A stretch of DNA of 10,061 bases, taken from the NCBI GenBank assembly GCA_030617565.1, contig JAUWVE010000050.1, positions 1-10,061 of the forward strand, given 5' to 3'. Positions 1 to 6,926 of the stretch are shown here, in pieces. The notes under the pieces are model-generated. The model saw only the letters and a list, made by a program, of their open reading frames with translations, searched no databases and had not been told where the DNA came from. Every line of letters starts with the position of its first letter. The first letter of the stretch is position 1. Both the position numbers and the translations under genes were made by a program. The stretch comes from Gammaproteobacteria bacterium. GTDB lineage: Bacteria; Pseudomonadota; Gammaproteobacteria; BMS3Bbin11.

Positions 1-149
1 GGCATCTCAGCGAGACGGTAGATCTCGATAGTGACAACCTGCAGGTTTATTTCTTCGCTATGGAAGCCCCATAATGCACTGCCGCCGATGATGCTGAAAA
101 GAGGGGCGCCCAGCAATGCCAGTAGCAAGAGAATGACAGCAATGATCAC
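1..149 (-). CDS. dctM: TRAP transporter large permease (DctM/TatM), N-terminal fragment
   Basis: The large membrane subunit of a TRAP transporter is the sodium-coupled ion-transporter subunit that moves the substrate across the inner membrane. Only the first 49 codons are in the window; the gene runs off the left edge. The fragment starts GTG and reads (M)IIAVILLLLALLGAPLFS, followed by a short glycine turn (IIGGSALWGF), the usual N-terminal hydrophobic helix and Gly-Ala-Pro turn of DctM proteins. It ends in a segment containing IEIYRLAEM, which in the family leads into the first conserved 'P-L-F' permease region. The GTG start overlaps the stop of dctQ in a GTGA arrangement, so the two are translationally coupled. 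No ribosome-binding site was needed to pick the start, because the overlap and the family start agree. Family assignment rests on this short segment plus the position directly after dctQ. Confidence 0.85.
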   Translation of the reverse strand, partial: MIIAVILLLLALLGAPLFSIIGGSALWGFHSEEINLQVVTIEIYRLAEM

Positions 150-637
150 TGCTCAGTGTCTCCCTTGACCACCTTAATCAGGAGAACGATAACCTGGAAG
201 GTATAACGCAGGGCAATGACGGCAAAGCCGAAGGGAATAATCGATTCAGTCAGCCAGGCCGGCACCGAGGCAAATGCGGTGACGCCTGAATGCCATTCGT
301 CTATCAGGAAAAGGAAAGAATGCCAGGCAATGATTGCAGAAACTATCGCTGCAAATGAACGGGTAATGATATTGCTGATGATTTTTAATTTTTCTGGCAG
401 GATGCGGGTGAGTACATCGACACTGATCTGCTTATCCTGACGAGTCGCGACCAATGCACCCAACAATCCCACCCAAAGCACAAGAACACGCAGCAGAGGG
501 TCCAGCCAGATTGTGCCTGAGCCGAAGAGGTTTCTCATCACAATCTGACTGAAGGCCAGTGTCACCATGGCCAGCAGAATGATGACCAGCAGGCTGTCTT
601 CTATGTTGTGGAGAATTTTGACACTGCGCTGCAGCAT
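146..637 (-). CDS. dctQ: TRAP transporter small permease (DctQ/TatQ)
   Basis: The small membrane subunit of a TRAP transporter pairs with the large permease and the periplasmic binding protein. From the start chosen here the protein has 163 residues, with four hydrophobic segments at about 15-33, 49-65, 92-113 and 130-152, the normal DctQ topology. The RNLFGSGTIWLDPLLR stretch (35-50) and the 'R-x-D-x-x-I-x-V-D' run (66-74) are typical of the family. The frame stays open to an ATG at 718, which would give 190 residues. I prefer the ATG at 637 because it has AAGGG seven bases upstream, and because the extra 27 residues (MLTHHQQNEQ...) are hydrophilic, unlike the family, and would overlap dctP by 26 bases. 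The stop overlaps the GTG of dctM. Confidence 0.9.
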   Translation of the reverse strand: MLQRSVKILHNIEDSLLVIILLAMVTLAFSQIVMRNLFGSGTIWLDPLLRVLVLWVGLLGALVATRQDKQISVDVLTRILPEKLKIISNIITRSFAAIVSAIIAWHSFLFLIDEWHSGVTAFASVPAWLTESIIPFGFAVIALRYTFQVIVLLIKVVKGDTEQ

Positions 638-692
638 GGAGCATCCCTTACCTGTATACTTTAATGCAGTGCAGATGCAGTCAACAGCCTGT

Positions 693-1724
693 TCATTTTG
701 CTGATGATGCGTTAGCACCTGAGCGATAATTGGCTAACAGGTCTTTCAATTTGCGATAGAGCTCCGGTGTGGCTGCCTTGCTGCCAGTTTCTTCGATCAC
801 CTCATCGGCAAGCTTATTCCAGTAAGTGATCTCGCTTTCATCAGGCTTCACAAATTCTGTTCCCATTTTCTGTAATGCCTGACGGGCATTTTCGTTGTCC
901 TTGCGGTTGATTTCATCCATTGCAGTGAAAGTTTCTGCGACGACATTCTTTATAATCTTCTGGTCAGCGGCACTTATTTTATTAAATCGTTTATTGTCGA
1001 CTACCAGTACACCAACAAGATAGAGCAGCGGAACATCAGTAATACTGCGAATGCGAGTGTGCCACTGAAAAGCAAGTGCACCCGTCGGTGTCGCACCGAT
1101 AGTATCAATCAGGCCTGTTTGCAGGCCGGTGTAGACATCTGCCAGCGGCAGAGTGATAGGATGCACGCCCATTTTTCTGAACAGTGCTTCATTCAGCACA
1201 TCGTCTTCGGGTATCCACAGTTTATGCTGCTTCAGATCAGCGATATTTTTTACCGTGCTGTTGGACATTAGATAGGCAAAGCCGCCTTCGGAAATTCCGA
1301 GTATGGTAAAGCCTTTCTTTTCCATGCCCTGTTTAAGCAACGGGTCGATAACCGGGCGAACATAGTCGATTTCACCATAGTCTTGAAATACCATGGGCAG
1401 GCTGTAGATCTGCATATCCGGGTAGGTAGTTGCCAGGCTGCCTCCTGTCAGGGCCCCACCCTGCAACTGGCCGAGTCGAATCTTTTTCATCACGCTCTTG
1501 TCATTGCCCATGACGCCGCCGGGGTAGAATTTAAATTTTACCCGGCCAGCAGTCTTTTCGCTGATCTCTTTTGCCGCAGCTCGCATATTTTTCATCCATG
1601 CCGTGCCGTCAGGTGCCAGAGTCGCAATTTTTAATGTCATTGCCTGGCTGTTGCTAAAAGATATTAAAATAGCAATAAAAAGGAACAACTGTATGAGTTT
1701 CCTGGGAATATTATTTAGTGGCAT
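693..1724 (-). CDS. dctP: TRAP substrate-binding protein, TPAT type (DctP/TatP)
   Basis: This is a periplasmic solute-binding protein of a TRAP transporter, 343 residues, normal for the family. A signal peptide is clear: RK at 8-9, a hydrophobic core at 11-22, and likely cleavage after SNSQA (28). The mature protein opens LKIATLAPDGTAWMK (31-45), then has FYPGGVMGND (66-75) and ITLPLADVYTGLQTGLID (190-207), all DctP hallmarks. In carboxylate-binding relatives the motif before this is 'DLKGLKIRVP', whose Arg clamps the substrate carboxylate. Here it reads DLKQHKLWIP (163-172), with Trp170 at the Arg position. That loss, and the tatT gene directly upstream, match TPR-protein-associated TRAP transporters, whose treponemal binding protein has a hydrophobic cleft. 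The ligand is unknown; a non-carboxylate or hydrophobic one is inferred. A GGA sits eight bases before the ATG. It lies 78 bases after tatT. Confidence 0.93.
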   Translation of the reverse strand: MPLNNIPRKLIQLFLFIAILISFSNSQAMTLKIATLAPDGTAWMKNMRAAAKEISEKTAGRVKFKFYPGGVMGNDKSVMKKIRLGQLQGGALTGGSLATTYPDMQIYSLPMVFQDYGEIDYVRPVIDPLLKQGMEKKGFTILGISEGGFAYLMSNSTVKNIADLKQHKLWIPEDDVLNEALFRKMGVHPITLPLADVYTGLQTGLIDTIGATPTGALAFQWHTRIRSITDVPLLYLVGVLVVDNKRFNKISAADQKIIKNVVAETFTAMDEINRKDNENARQALQKMGTEFVKPDESEITYWNKLADEVIEETGSKAATPELYRKLKDLLANYRSGANASSAK

Positions 1725-1802
1725 ATCGTCTTTCCATAACTTTTATGTAGTCAAATTGGTGATCTTGCAAATTATACGGCGTTAGCCTTAAGAGCAGCTT
1801 TA

Positions 1803-2648
1803 TTAAAAGAAGTCATCGGATCCATTCAATAATTGCTGTGCCTGTTCACGTGCCAGGGTGTTAACCAGCGTCATGCCGGGCGAGGAAACAGGGGACTGTA
1901 GTACTTCATTCAGTAATTTATCGTGTAGCTGTTTGTCAAACACTATGCGCGCATAGTACTGGGCATACAGAGTTTTAGCCATCAGGTTTTTTCCTTCACT
2001 GTAGCTTATGGCCTGTTCAAAATATTCCTTTGCAAGCTCCGGTTTACCACCCATGGCTGCAGGCAGAAAGGCATTAAGGACGCCTAGATAGAGTTGTGCA
2101 TTACCATGGTCCCATGCCGGGTCGAGTTCGACTACTCGCAGCATAATGGCCTTGATTTTGGGGATGTCAGCTATGGCCACCCAGTCCTCTGTCCTGCTTT
2201 GTATCCAGCCGGCCCAGGAGATTCCCCAGGTATTCAGCACCGGCAGATTGTTTTTTTCTATTTTTTGCAATGCCTTTTCAAATTCCGGAAAGTGCTTTTC
2301 CGATACATCACAAAGTTCGGGTAATTTGATGCAGAAGGCATGCAGGGCATACTGACGTGATTTTTCAGTTAAACGTCGGGCACGTTCCGGCTCAGTAATA
2401 AATGCGCTAGCGTAGGAGCCGTATAAATTACTGCCGGCAATCAGAAGATCGACATCATCAGGGGCCCCCTGAATAAAGCTGTCTATCATGATTAGATAGG
2501 CCGGGGCACCCTGGCGTACGGTGTCCGGGTCATTCTGGTTCTGAATTGCCTTACTGAGGTTGTCTGCCAGGTCTTTCGTTGCAGAACTGACCAGGGTGTT
2601 GCAGGCACTTAGTGTAAGGAATATGAATATAAGGAGTACTAGCCGCAT
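1803..2648 (-). CDS. tatT: TatT-family lipoprotein, TRAP transporter accessory protein
   Basis: TatT is the accessory lipoprotein of TPAT transporters. The Treponema pallidum homologue (Tp0956) is a TPR-like trimer with a central pore that binds the substrate-binding protein. This protein has 281 residues. Its lipoprotein signal is MRLVLLIFIFLTLSAC, with the lipidated Cys at 16 followed by Asn, so the Lol system would be expected to send it to the outer membrane, facing the periplasm. Helical-repeat content is visible in LYGSYASAFI (75-84), AQLYLGVLNAFLPAAMGGKP (184-203) and the helix after it, AKEYFEQAISYSEGK (206-220), which is the most recognisable family block. A GTG at 2651 lies directly before the ATG at 2648 and is nine bases from an AAAGAG; the start is therefore uncertain by one codon. 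It is the first gene of the transporter operon and has its own TATAAT box. Confidence 0.92.
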   Translation of the reverse strand: MRLVLLIFIFLTLSACNTLVSSATKDLADNLSKAIQNQNDPDTVRQGAPAYLIMIDSFIQGAPDDVDLLIAGSNLYGSYASAFITEPERARRLTEKSRQYALHAFCIKLPELCDVSEKHFPEFEKALQKIEKNNLPVLNTWGISWAGWIQSRTEDWVAIADIPKIKAIMLRVVELDPAWDHGNAQLYLGVLNAFLPAAMGGKPELAKEYFEQAISYSEGKNLMAKTLYAQYYARIVFDKQLHDKLLNEVLQSPVSSPGMTLVNTLAREQAQQLLNGSDDFF

Positions 2649-2679
2649 CACTGCTGAGATCTCTTTTTCTGGAGCGGTG

Positions 2680-2685
2680 ATTATA
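2680..2685 (-). promoter_or_regulatory. Candidate -10 box for the tatT-dctPQM operon
   Basis: A perfect TATAAT on the minus strand lies 31 bases before the tatT ATG, in the 115-base gap after mltD. The hexamer 17 bases upstream is TGGCGA, only three matches to TTGACA, so the -35 is poor. The position gives a short leader of roughly 25 bases. A second CCGTATAAT occurs on the minus strand at 1771-1776, before dctP, and could be a weaker internal promoter. Sequence match only. Confidence 0.45.
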
Positions 2686-2766
2686 CGGGCTATCTCCGGA
2701 TCTCGCCAGAAGAGGAAGGGGTTTTACGCAGAAGTATTGAATCCTGGGGCTGAAAAAGGGGTAGGG

Positions 2767-4230
2767 TCAGTAGCGCCAGATTTTTAATTTCTGGCCACTG
2801 AACAACATATCGCTGGCATTAATTTTGTTCCATTTTGTCAGCTCATTGAGCGTCACTTTGTAGCGTTTGGATAAGGACCAGAGAGTATCTCCTTTTCTGA
2901 CAGAAATAATTTTTGGCGTCTGTTGTGAGGAGTTGTTAGCAGTTTTTGATGATTTATTGCTGAATGATGCTGTGCGGGTGCCAGATTCTCCTTTTCGGTA
3001 GCTCCTGGATACGGGTATTAATAGATCCTGCCTTATCTTAATTCGGTCACTTTTCAGGTTATTTGTTTTCTTCAATGATGCAACACTCACCCCATGGTGG
3101 TGTGCTATTCGACCCAGGCTGTCACCTTTTTTGACTTTATAATGAGCCCAGCGTACGCGTTTGTGCTGGGGTATACCGGCGATGGCATCAGCAACCATTA
3201 CTGAAGTGGATGCTTTGACCAGCAGGCGGTGCGGTCCGTCCGGGTCAGTTGCCCAGCGCTTGTAACCGGGGTTTAGCATTTCCAGCTCTTTGATCGGGAT
3301 ATCGGCGGCATCTGCAACGACACCAAGATCTATCTGGCTGCTCAGGCGAATAACACTGAAATAGGCTTCATTCGGGACACTGGCGATTTTTAGGCCATAT
3401 TTCTCAGGGTCATTAATAATATTGCTAATAGCGATGAGCTTGGGTACATAGCGGCGCGTTTCATCGCGAAGCTTGAGCGAAGTGTAATTCGTGGGCTTTC
3501 CTGCGCGATGGTTAGCTGCCATTGCACGTGAGACAGTTCCTTCGCCTGCATTGTAACTGGCCAGTGCCAGTGCCCAGTCGCCATTAAAGTCCTTGTGTAG
3601 CTTCTCCAGGTAATCGAGTGCGGAGCGGGTTGATGAATAAATATCTTTACGACCGTCATACCACCAGTTTTGTTTCAGCCCGTAGTGCCGACCAGTCGCA
3701 GGGATAAATTGCCATAGCCCGACAGCCTTTGCACTGGACAGTGCATTCGGTTTATAAGCACTCTCGATGGCTGGCAACAGGACTATTTCCATTGGCATGT
3801 TACGACTTTCTACCTGAGTTGTTATGTAATACAGGTAGGGGGTTGCCCTCTTGACCAGTCGCTCAATATATTCCGGGCGTGATGAATACCAGCGTTCATA
3901 TTCGGCAATATGACGACTATTTATGTCTGGCAGAGCATATCCTGCTCGAACTCGATCCCACAGATCTGTGAAATCTTCTGTAGTATAGGTGACCTCTTTA
4001 GGCTGGTACTCCCTGGGTGCGGCGGTGTATGAGGCAATAGTTCTCTGCACAGCAGGGCTCTGATCTGGTTTGTGTTCGGAATCGTCAGATCCACCGAAAA
4101 GCTCTGCAAGGCTGGGTTCTGTGCCCTTTGATTGTGTGTCTTTTAGCTTTGTACTTGCACAGCCGGAAAGAAAAAGTGCGCCGGAAAGGAGCAGGGTGAT
4201 TAGTGTGCTGTTTATCAGATTATTTTTCAT
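2767..4230 (-). CDS. mltD: Membrane-bound lytic murein transglycosylase D, LysM-containing lipoprotein
   Basis: MltD cleaves the MurNAc-GlcNAc bond of peptidoglycan, leaving 1,6-anhydroMurNAc ends, and acts from the inner face of the outer membrane. The protein has 487 residues, slightly longer than the E. coli enzyme. A lipoprotein signal ends LFLSGC with the lipidated Cys at 24, followed by Ala. The SLT domain covers about 140-265: the catalytic Glu is E156 in LLPAIESAYKPNALS, followed by AVGLWQFIPATG (169-180) and the ALASYNAGEG motif (222-231). Two LysM peptidoglycan-binding domains follow, at about 363-408 (YKVKKGDSLGRIA) and 441-486 (ISVRKGDTLWSLS), joined by a Ser/Thr/Lys-rich linker. 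It is divergent from the yafS-rnhA-dnaQ group. In enterics gloB lies between mltD and yafS; here it is missing. No strong Shine-Dalgarno is seen, but the ATG is fixed by the signal peptide. Confidence 0.97.
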   Translation of the reverse strand: MKNNLINSTLITLLLSGALFLSGCASTKLKDTQSKGTEPSLAELFGGSDDSEHKPDQSPAVQRTIASYTAAPREYQPKEVTYTTEDFTDLWDRVRAGYALPDINSRHIAEYERWYSSRPEYIERLVKRATPYLYYITTQVESRNMPMEIVLLPAIESAYKPNALSSAKAVGLWQFIPATGRHYGLKQNWWYDGRKDIYSSTRSALDYLEKLHKDFNGDWALALASYNAGEGTVSRAMAANHRAGKPTNYTSLKLRDETRRYVPKLIAISNIINDPEKYGLKIASVPNEAYFSVIRLSSQIDLGVVADAADIPIKELEMLNPGYKRWATDPDGPHRLLVKASTSVMVADAIAGIPQHKRVRWAHYKVKKGDSLGRIAHHHGVSVASLKKTNNLKSDRIKIRQDLLIPVSRSYRKGESGTRTASFSNKSSKTANNSSQQTPKIISVRKGDTLWSLSKRYKVTLNELTKWNKINASDMLFSGQKLKIWRY

Positions 4231-4480
4231 CGAGACGCAGTATTTTTTTACCTGATAACAGCATAGACTGCACAGATACTTTATTAGTGAAAAGTAGTTT
4301 ATCTTATCTTTTATATATATTCTAGAAAATAATTTAAATAAGCTATATAAGGTATTGTTTATACTTGAAAAATTAATGAATTATTTTACATAATTATTGT
4401 TTGAATGATGTTGTCAATCATGTTTAATTTATTGTTGTATATGTTTGATTATAGACACATTAAATGAAAAAACCATCATA
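4231..4480. other. AT-rich divergent intergenic region between mltD and yafS-like gene
   Basis: These 250 bases separate two divergently transcribed genes and are far more AT-rich than the flanking genes, especially 4300-4450. They hold the promoters of both directions and occupy the place where gloB sits in enteric genomes. I see no open frame resembling glyoxalase II, no tRNA and no repeat. A plus-strand promoter candidate is listed separately; for mltD no convincing pair of boxes stands out. Confidence 0.7.
4365..4394 (+). promoter_or_regulatory. Candidate sigma70 promoter for yafS-rnhA-dnaQ
   Basis: TTGAAA (4365-4370) and CATAAT (4389-4394) each match the consensus in five of six positions, with an 18-base spacer. 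Transcription would start near 4401, about 80 bases before the yafS-like ATG. The surrounding DNA is very AT-rich, so chance matches are likely. Confidence 0.4.
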
Positions 4481-5251
4481 ATGAGTAGTTTTCCTGATTG
4501 GAGCCGGACCGGTCTTGGGCAATCACTGATTGCAGCTGAGCAGGGTGCGCTGAGTAAATTTTTACCTGCTCTCAAAGGTGATATCGCTGTTCAGTATGGC
4601 TATGCCGGCACATCATCACTGCTGGAGACGAGTAATATTGAACATAAATTCATATTGCTTGCCTGTGAAAACACAGAAGCTGATATTTTTCCATCTGAGT
4701 CTTTTGGTGAGTTGCAGGCTCTTTATATAGACGCGGGATCAACTCTTCCTTTCTTTTCGTCATCCGTTGATCTATGCCTGTTGCCGCATATGCTGGATTT
4801 TTCTGATAACCCGCATCAATTGCTACGCGAAAGCAAAGATATCCTTGTCAGTGGCGGCCACCTGGTTATTCTTGGCTTTAATCCTTATAGCTTATGGGGA
4901 ATGAGAAAGTTTTTTTCGAGAAAAAATGCGCCATGGAATAGCCATAATTATTCCGTCTACAAAGTCCGGGACTGGCTCAGTTTACTGGATTTCCATATCA
5001 GCGGCGGTATGATGCTGTATTATTCTCCGCCCATCCGGAACCAGCAGCTGCGAGAGAAATTTGTGTTCATGGAAAATGCCGGTGACCGCTGGTGGCCTAT
5101 GCTGGGTAGTGTCTATCTACTGATTGCACAAAAACGGGATGCGGGAATGACAGTCATAGATCTTGGTGCAAATATCAGACAGGGTGCTTTTCTGAATGTT
5201 GCTGAGCCGGTAGCGAAAAGAAGTGTGAAATATAGGAGTATCAATAGTTGA
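4481..5251 (+). CDS. yafS: YafS-like SAM-dependent methyltransferase-fold protein
   Basis: This is a class I methyltransferase-like protein of unknown substrate, 256 residues, homologous to E. coli YafS. The shared core is SSVDLCLLPHMLDFSDNPHQ (94-113), then LLRESKDILVSGGHLVILGFNPYSLWGMRKF (114-144) and VRDWLSLLDF (162-171), corresponding to the post-I and motif II-III region of methyltransferases. The glycine-rich SAM loop (motif I), expected near residues 34-48, is poorly conserved: VQYGYAGTSSLLE lacks a GxGxG. Enzyme activity is therefore inferred from the fold and not shown. The frame stays open to a TTG at 4445, but the ATG at 4481 is preferred because family members begin there; neither has a clear Shine-Dalgarno. 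It is followed by rnhA after nine bases, conserving the enteric yafS-rnhA-dnaQ order. Confidence 0.85.
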   Translation: MSSFPDWSRTGLGQSLIAAEQGALSKFLPALKGDIAVQYGYAGTSSLLETSNIEHKFILLACENTEADIFPSESFGELQALYIDAGSTLPFFSSSVDLCLLPHMLDFSDNPHQLLRESKDILVSGGHLVILGFNPYSLWGMRKFFSRKNAPWNSHNYSVYKVRDWLSLLDFHISGGMMLYYSPPIRNQQLREKFVFMENAGDRWWPMLGSVYLLIAQKRDAGMTVIDLGANIRQGAFLNVAEPVAKRSVKYRSINS

Positions 5252-5260
5252 GGCACCCAA

Positions 5261-5710
5261 ATGTCTGAAGTTATTATTTATACCGATGGTGCATGCCGTG
5301 GTAACCCCGGGCCTGGTGGTTGGGGAGTTTTTCTTGCCTATGGCAAGAAAAAGAAACACCTGTCGGGTTCTGAAAAAGAGACAACAAACAACAGAATGGA
5401 GTTAATGGCTGCTATCAGGGCGTTGGAGAGCCTGACAAGATCTTGTAGAGTAAAACTTTATACCGATTCACAATATGTGCGCAAAGGCATCCTGGAATGG
5501 ATGGAAAACTGGAAAAAGCGTGGATGGAAAACTGCGGCGAGGAAACCGGTAAAAAACCAGGATTTATGGATAACACTGGATGCAGCTATTGAGCGTCATG
5601 ATATCGAGTGGCACTGGGTAAAGGGGCATTCCGGTATAGAGGGGAATGAGATCGCTGATAGCCTGGCTAACGAGGCAATAGATAAAATGTTAAATGGTGA
5701 TGAGCTATGA
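5261..5710 (+). CDS. rnhA: Ribonuclease HI
   Basis: RNase HI cuts the RNA strand of RNA-DNA hybrids, removing R-loops and primer RNA in the cytoplasm. The protein has 149 residues, close to the E. coli length of 155. All four metal-binding acidic residues are present: D9 in IYTDGACRGNPGPGG, E47 in NNRMELMA, D69 in LYTDSQYV, and D133 in IADSLANEA. His123 in KGHSG, the general-base residue, is also there, as is the basic W-rich handle (MENWKKRGWKTAARKPVKN, 81-99) that grips the substrate. GAGG lies seven bases before the ATG. The last four bases overlap the start of dnaQ (ATGA). In E. coli rnhA and dnaQ are divergent, so this head-to-tail coupled arrangement is different. Confidence 0.98.
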   Translation: MSEVIIYTDGACRGNPGPGGWGVFLAYGKKKKHLSGSEKETTNNRMELMAAIRALESLTRSCRVKLYTDSQYVRKGILEWMENWKKRGWKTAARKPVKNQDLWITLDAAIERHDIEWHWVKGHSGIEGNEIADSLANEAIDKMLNGDEL

Positions 5711-6417
5711 GGCAGGTCGTGCTTGATACCGAAACGACCGGTCTGGATCCTCACAAAGGACATCGTATTATCGAAATTGGCTGTGTTGAGCTGATCGACC
5801 GTAAACGCACCGGTAATGAGCTGCATCAATATTTACAGCCGGATCGGAAAATTGATGCAGGTGCTATAGAAGTCCACGGTATCACCAATGAATTTCTGCA
5901 GGATAAGCCAAAGTTTGCAGATATTGTTGATGACTTTCTCTCGTATATAAAAGATTCACAACTGATCATTCATAATGCACCGTTTGACGTTGGATTTATT
6001 AATGCTGAATTGAAGCTCACGGGCAGGGATCTTGGTGATACCAGTCAATATTGTGAGGTGATTGATAGCCTGGTGATGGCCAGGCGCATGCGTCCAGGAC
6101 AGAAAAATTCACTGGATGCTCTGTGCCGGCATTTTAATATTGATAATTCAACAAGAGAACTGCATGGTGCGCTGCTGGATGCTGAACTGCTGGCAGAAGT
6201 TTATCTGGCTTTAACAGGTGGTCAGGAAGCGCTGTTTAAGGATGTCGAATCTGGGCAGCAATCTGTTGCAGAGAAGATAATTCGCCAACTGGACACGAAT
6301 CGAGCAGCTTTGCCAGTCATCCATGCCAGTGAAGAAGAGCGGCTTCAGCACGAAGACTGGCTGGATCTGCTGGATTCTAAAACGGATGGTAAGTGTTTGT
6401 GGCGTATGGGGTCCTGA
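5707..6417 (+). CDS. dnaQ: DNA polymerase III epsilon subunit (3'-5' proofreading exonuclease)
   Basis: Epsilon proofreads for the replicative polymerase core (alpha-epsilon-theta). The protein has 236 residues, similar to the 243 of E. coli. The DEDDh exonuclease motifs are complete: ExoI VLDTETTGLD with D7 and E9, ExoII HNAPFDVGFI with D94, and ExoIII HGALLDAELLAEVYLAL with H153 and D158. A Gln/Glu-rich linker (about 173-190) leads to the C-terminal alpha-binding segment, EERLQHEDWLDLLDSK, ending KCLWRMGS, like the CLWRA end of the E. coli protein; the gene is thus intact. The start overlaps the rnhA stop (ATGA), pointing to coupled translation. Its stop lies three bases before a T-tract that begins the palindromic element, so its natural terminator is not obvious. 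Confidence 0.98.
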   Translation: MRQVVLDTETTGLDPHKGHRIIEIGCVELIDRKRTGNELHQYLQPDRKIDAGAIEVHGITNEFLQDKPKFADIVDDFLSYIKDSQLIIHNAPFDVGFINAELKLTGRDLGDTSQYCEVIDSLVMARRMRPGQKNSLDALCRHFNIDNSTRELHGALLDAELLAEVYLALTGGQEALFKDVESGQQSVAEKIIRQLDTNRAALPVIHASEEERLQHEDWLDLLDSKTDGKCLWRMGS

Positions 6418-6420
6418 TTG

Positions 6421-6550
6421 TTTTTTTGTGCTGGCGCACGGCTGGGTTTCATTTTTATTCTCATTCTTGAATTGATCTGAGTTTTTCACCCTTTATGGGC
6501 GAGTGACTTTTGCTTTGCTTGCCCAAAGAAAAGTAACCAAAAGAAAAGGC
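6421..6550 (+). repeat. Left terminal inverted repeat of the element
   Basis: Pairs with the right arm at 7257-7390. The best-matched blocks are GTGCTGGCGCACGGC at 6428-6442 (14 of 15 against the right arm) and a 31-base block at 6457-6487 (28 of 31 against 7320-7350). The inner part, 6503-6537, is itself a hairpin: GTGACTTTTGCTTTG pairs with CAAAGAAAAGTAAC with one mismatch and one bulge. Confidence 0.8.
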
Positions 6551-6592
6551 ACCCGCATGCTTGCCCTTCGGGTTCCCTGCGATGCTCAGATA

Positions 6593-6650
6593 AGCTGGCG
6601 GGGTGTGAAACTCGCTATCGCTCAGACAACACACCCCAAAATCCCCAGCT
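6593..6650. repeat. Hairpin with GGGGTGTG/CACACCCC stem
   Basis: AGCTGG (6593-6598) pairs with CCAGCT (6645-6650), and directly inside GGGGTGTG (6600-6607) pairs with CACACCCC (6630-6637). An unpaired AAAATCC-type bulge lies on the right side, and a 22-base loop contains ACTCGCTATCGCTCAGA. The outer stem can be extended by GAT/ATC past one mismatch. No T-tract follows, so it is not an intrinsic terminator. Confidence 0.65.
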
Positions 6651-6727
6651 CATCTTGCGCTTCTCGGCTAGCCTGAACGGGATTTTAAGATCAAGACCAA
6701 AATCAAAAGCAAGATCGGAGGCAGCAT

Positions 6728-6780
6728 TGTAGGTCCGAATTCATACGGACAAGATCTGTGCGAATGAATTCAGACCTACA
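6728..6780. repeat. REP-like palindrome (TGTAGGTC...GACCTACA)
   Basis: The 23-base arm at 6728-6750, beginning TGTAGGTCCGAATTCAT, pairs with 6758-6780 with 20 of 23 positions matching, around the seven-base loop AAGATCT. Short, near-perfect intergenic palindromes of this kind are typical of REP-type dispersed repeats. The flanks (about 6678-6717 and 6811-6858) are purine-rich on one side and pyrimidine-rich on the other and can pair loosely, extending the palindrome. Confidence 0.75.
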
Positions 6781-6926
6781 GAATCATCAATACATCACTG
6801 TTACACCTCCCTGGTTTTGATCTTTTGTCTTTAGTCTTTTGCCCTTAGACTTTGACCTCCCATCCCCTTTTGGGTTGTCGAGCACTGGAAGGCTGGGCCG
6901 GAATAGCGCGGTGCTTGTCTGAGTTG

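Noticed and set aside
638..718. Upstream ATG extending dctQ by 27 residues
   Set aside because: The extension is hydrophilic, would overlap dctP and lacks a Shine-Dalgarno, while the ATG at 637 has AAGGG at good spacing.
2652..2766. Intrinsic terminator after mltD
   Set aside because: The CCCCTTTTT tract has no GC-rich stem directly before it, so read-through from mltD into tatT cannot be excluded.
4445..4480. TTG start extending the yafS-like gene by 12 residues
   Set aside because: It is a rare start with no ribosome-binding site, and the extra residues are not found in the family. The ATG at 4481 fits better.
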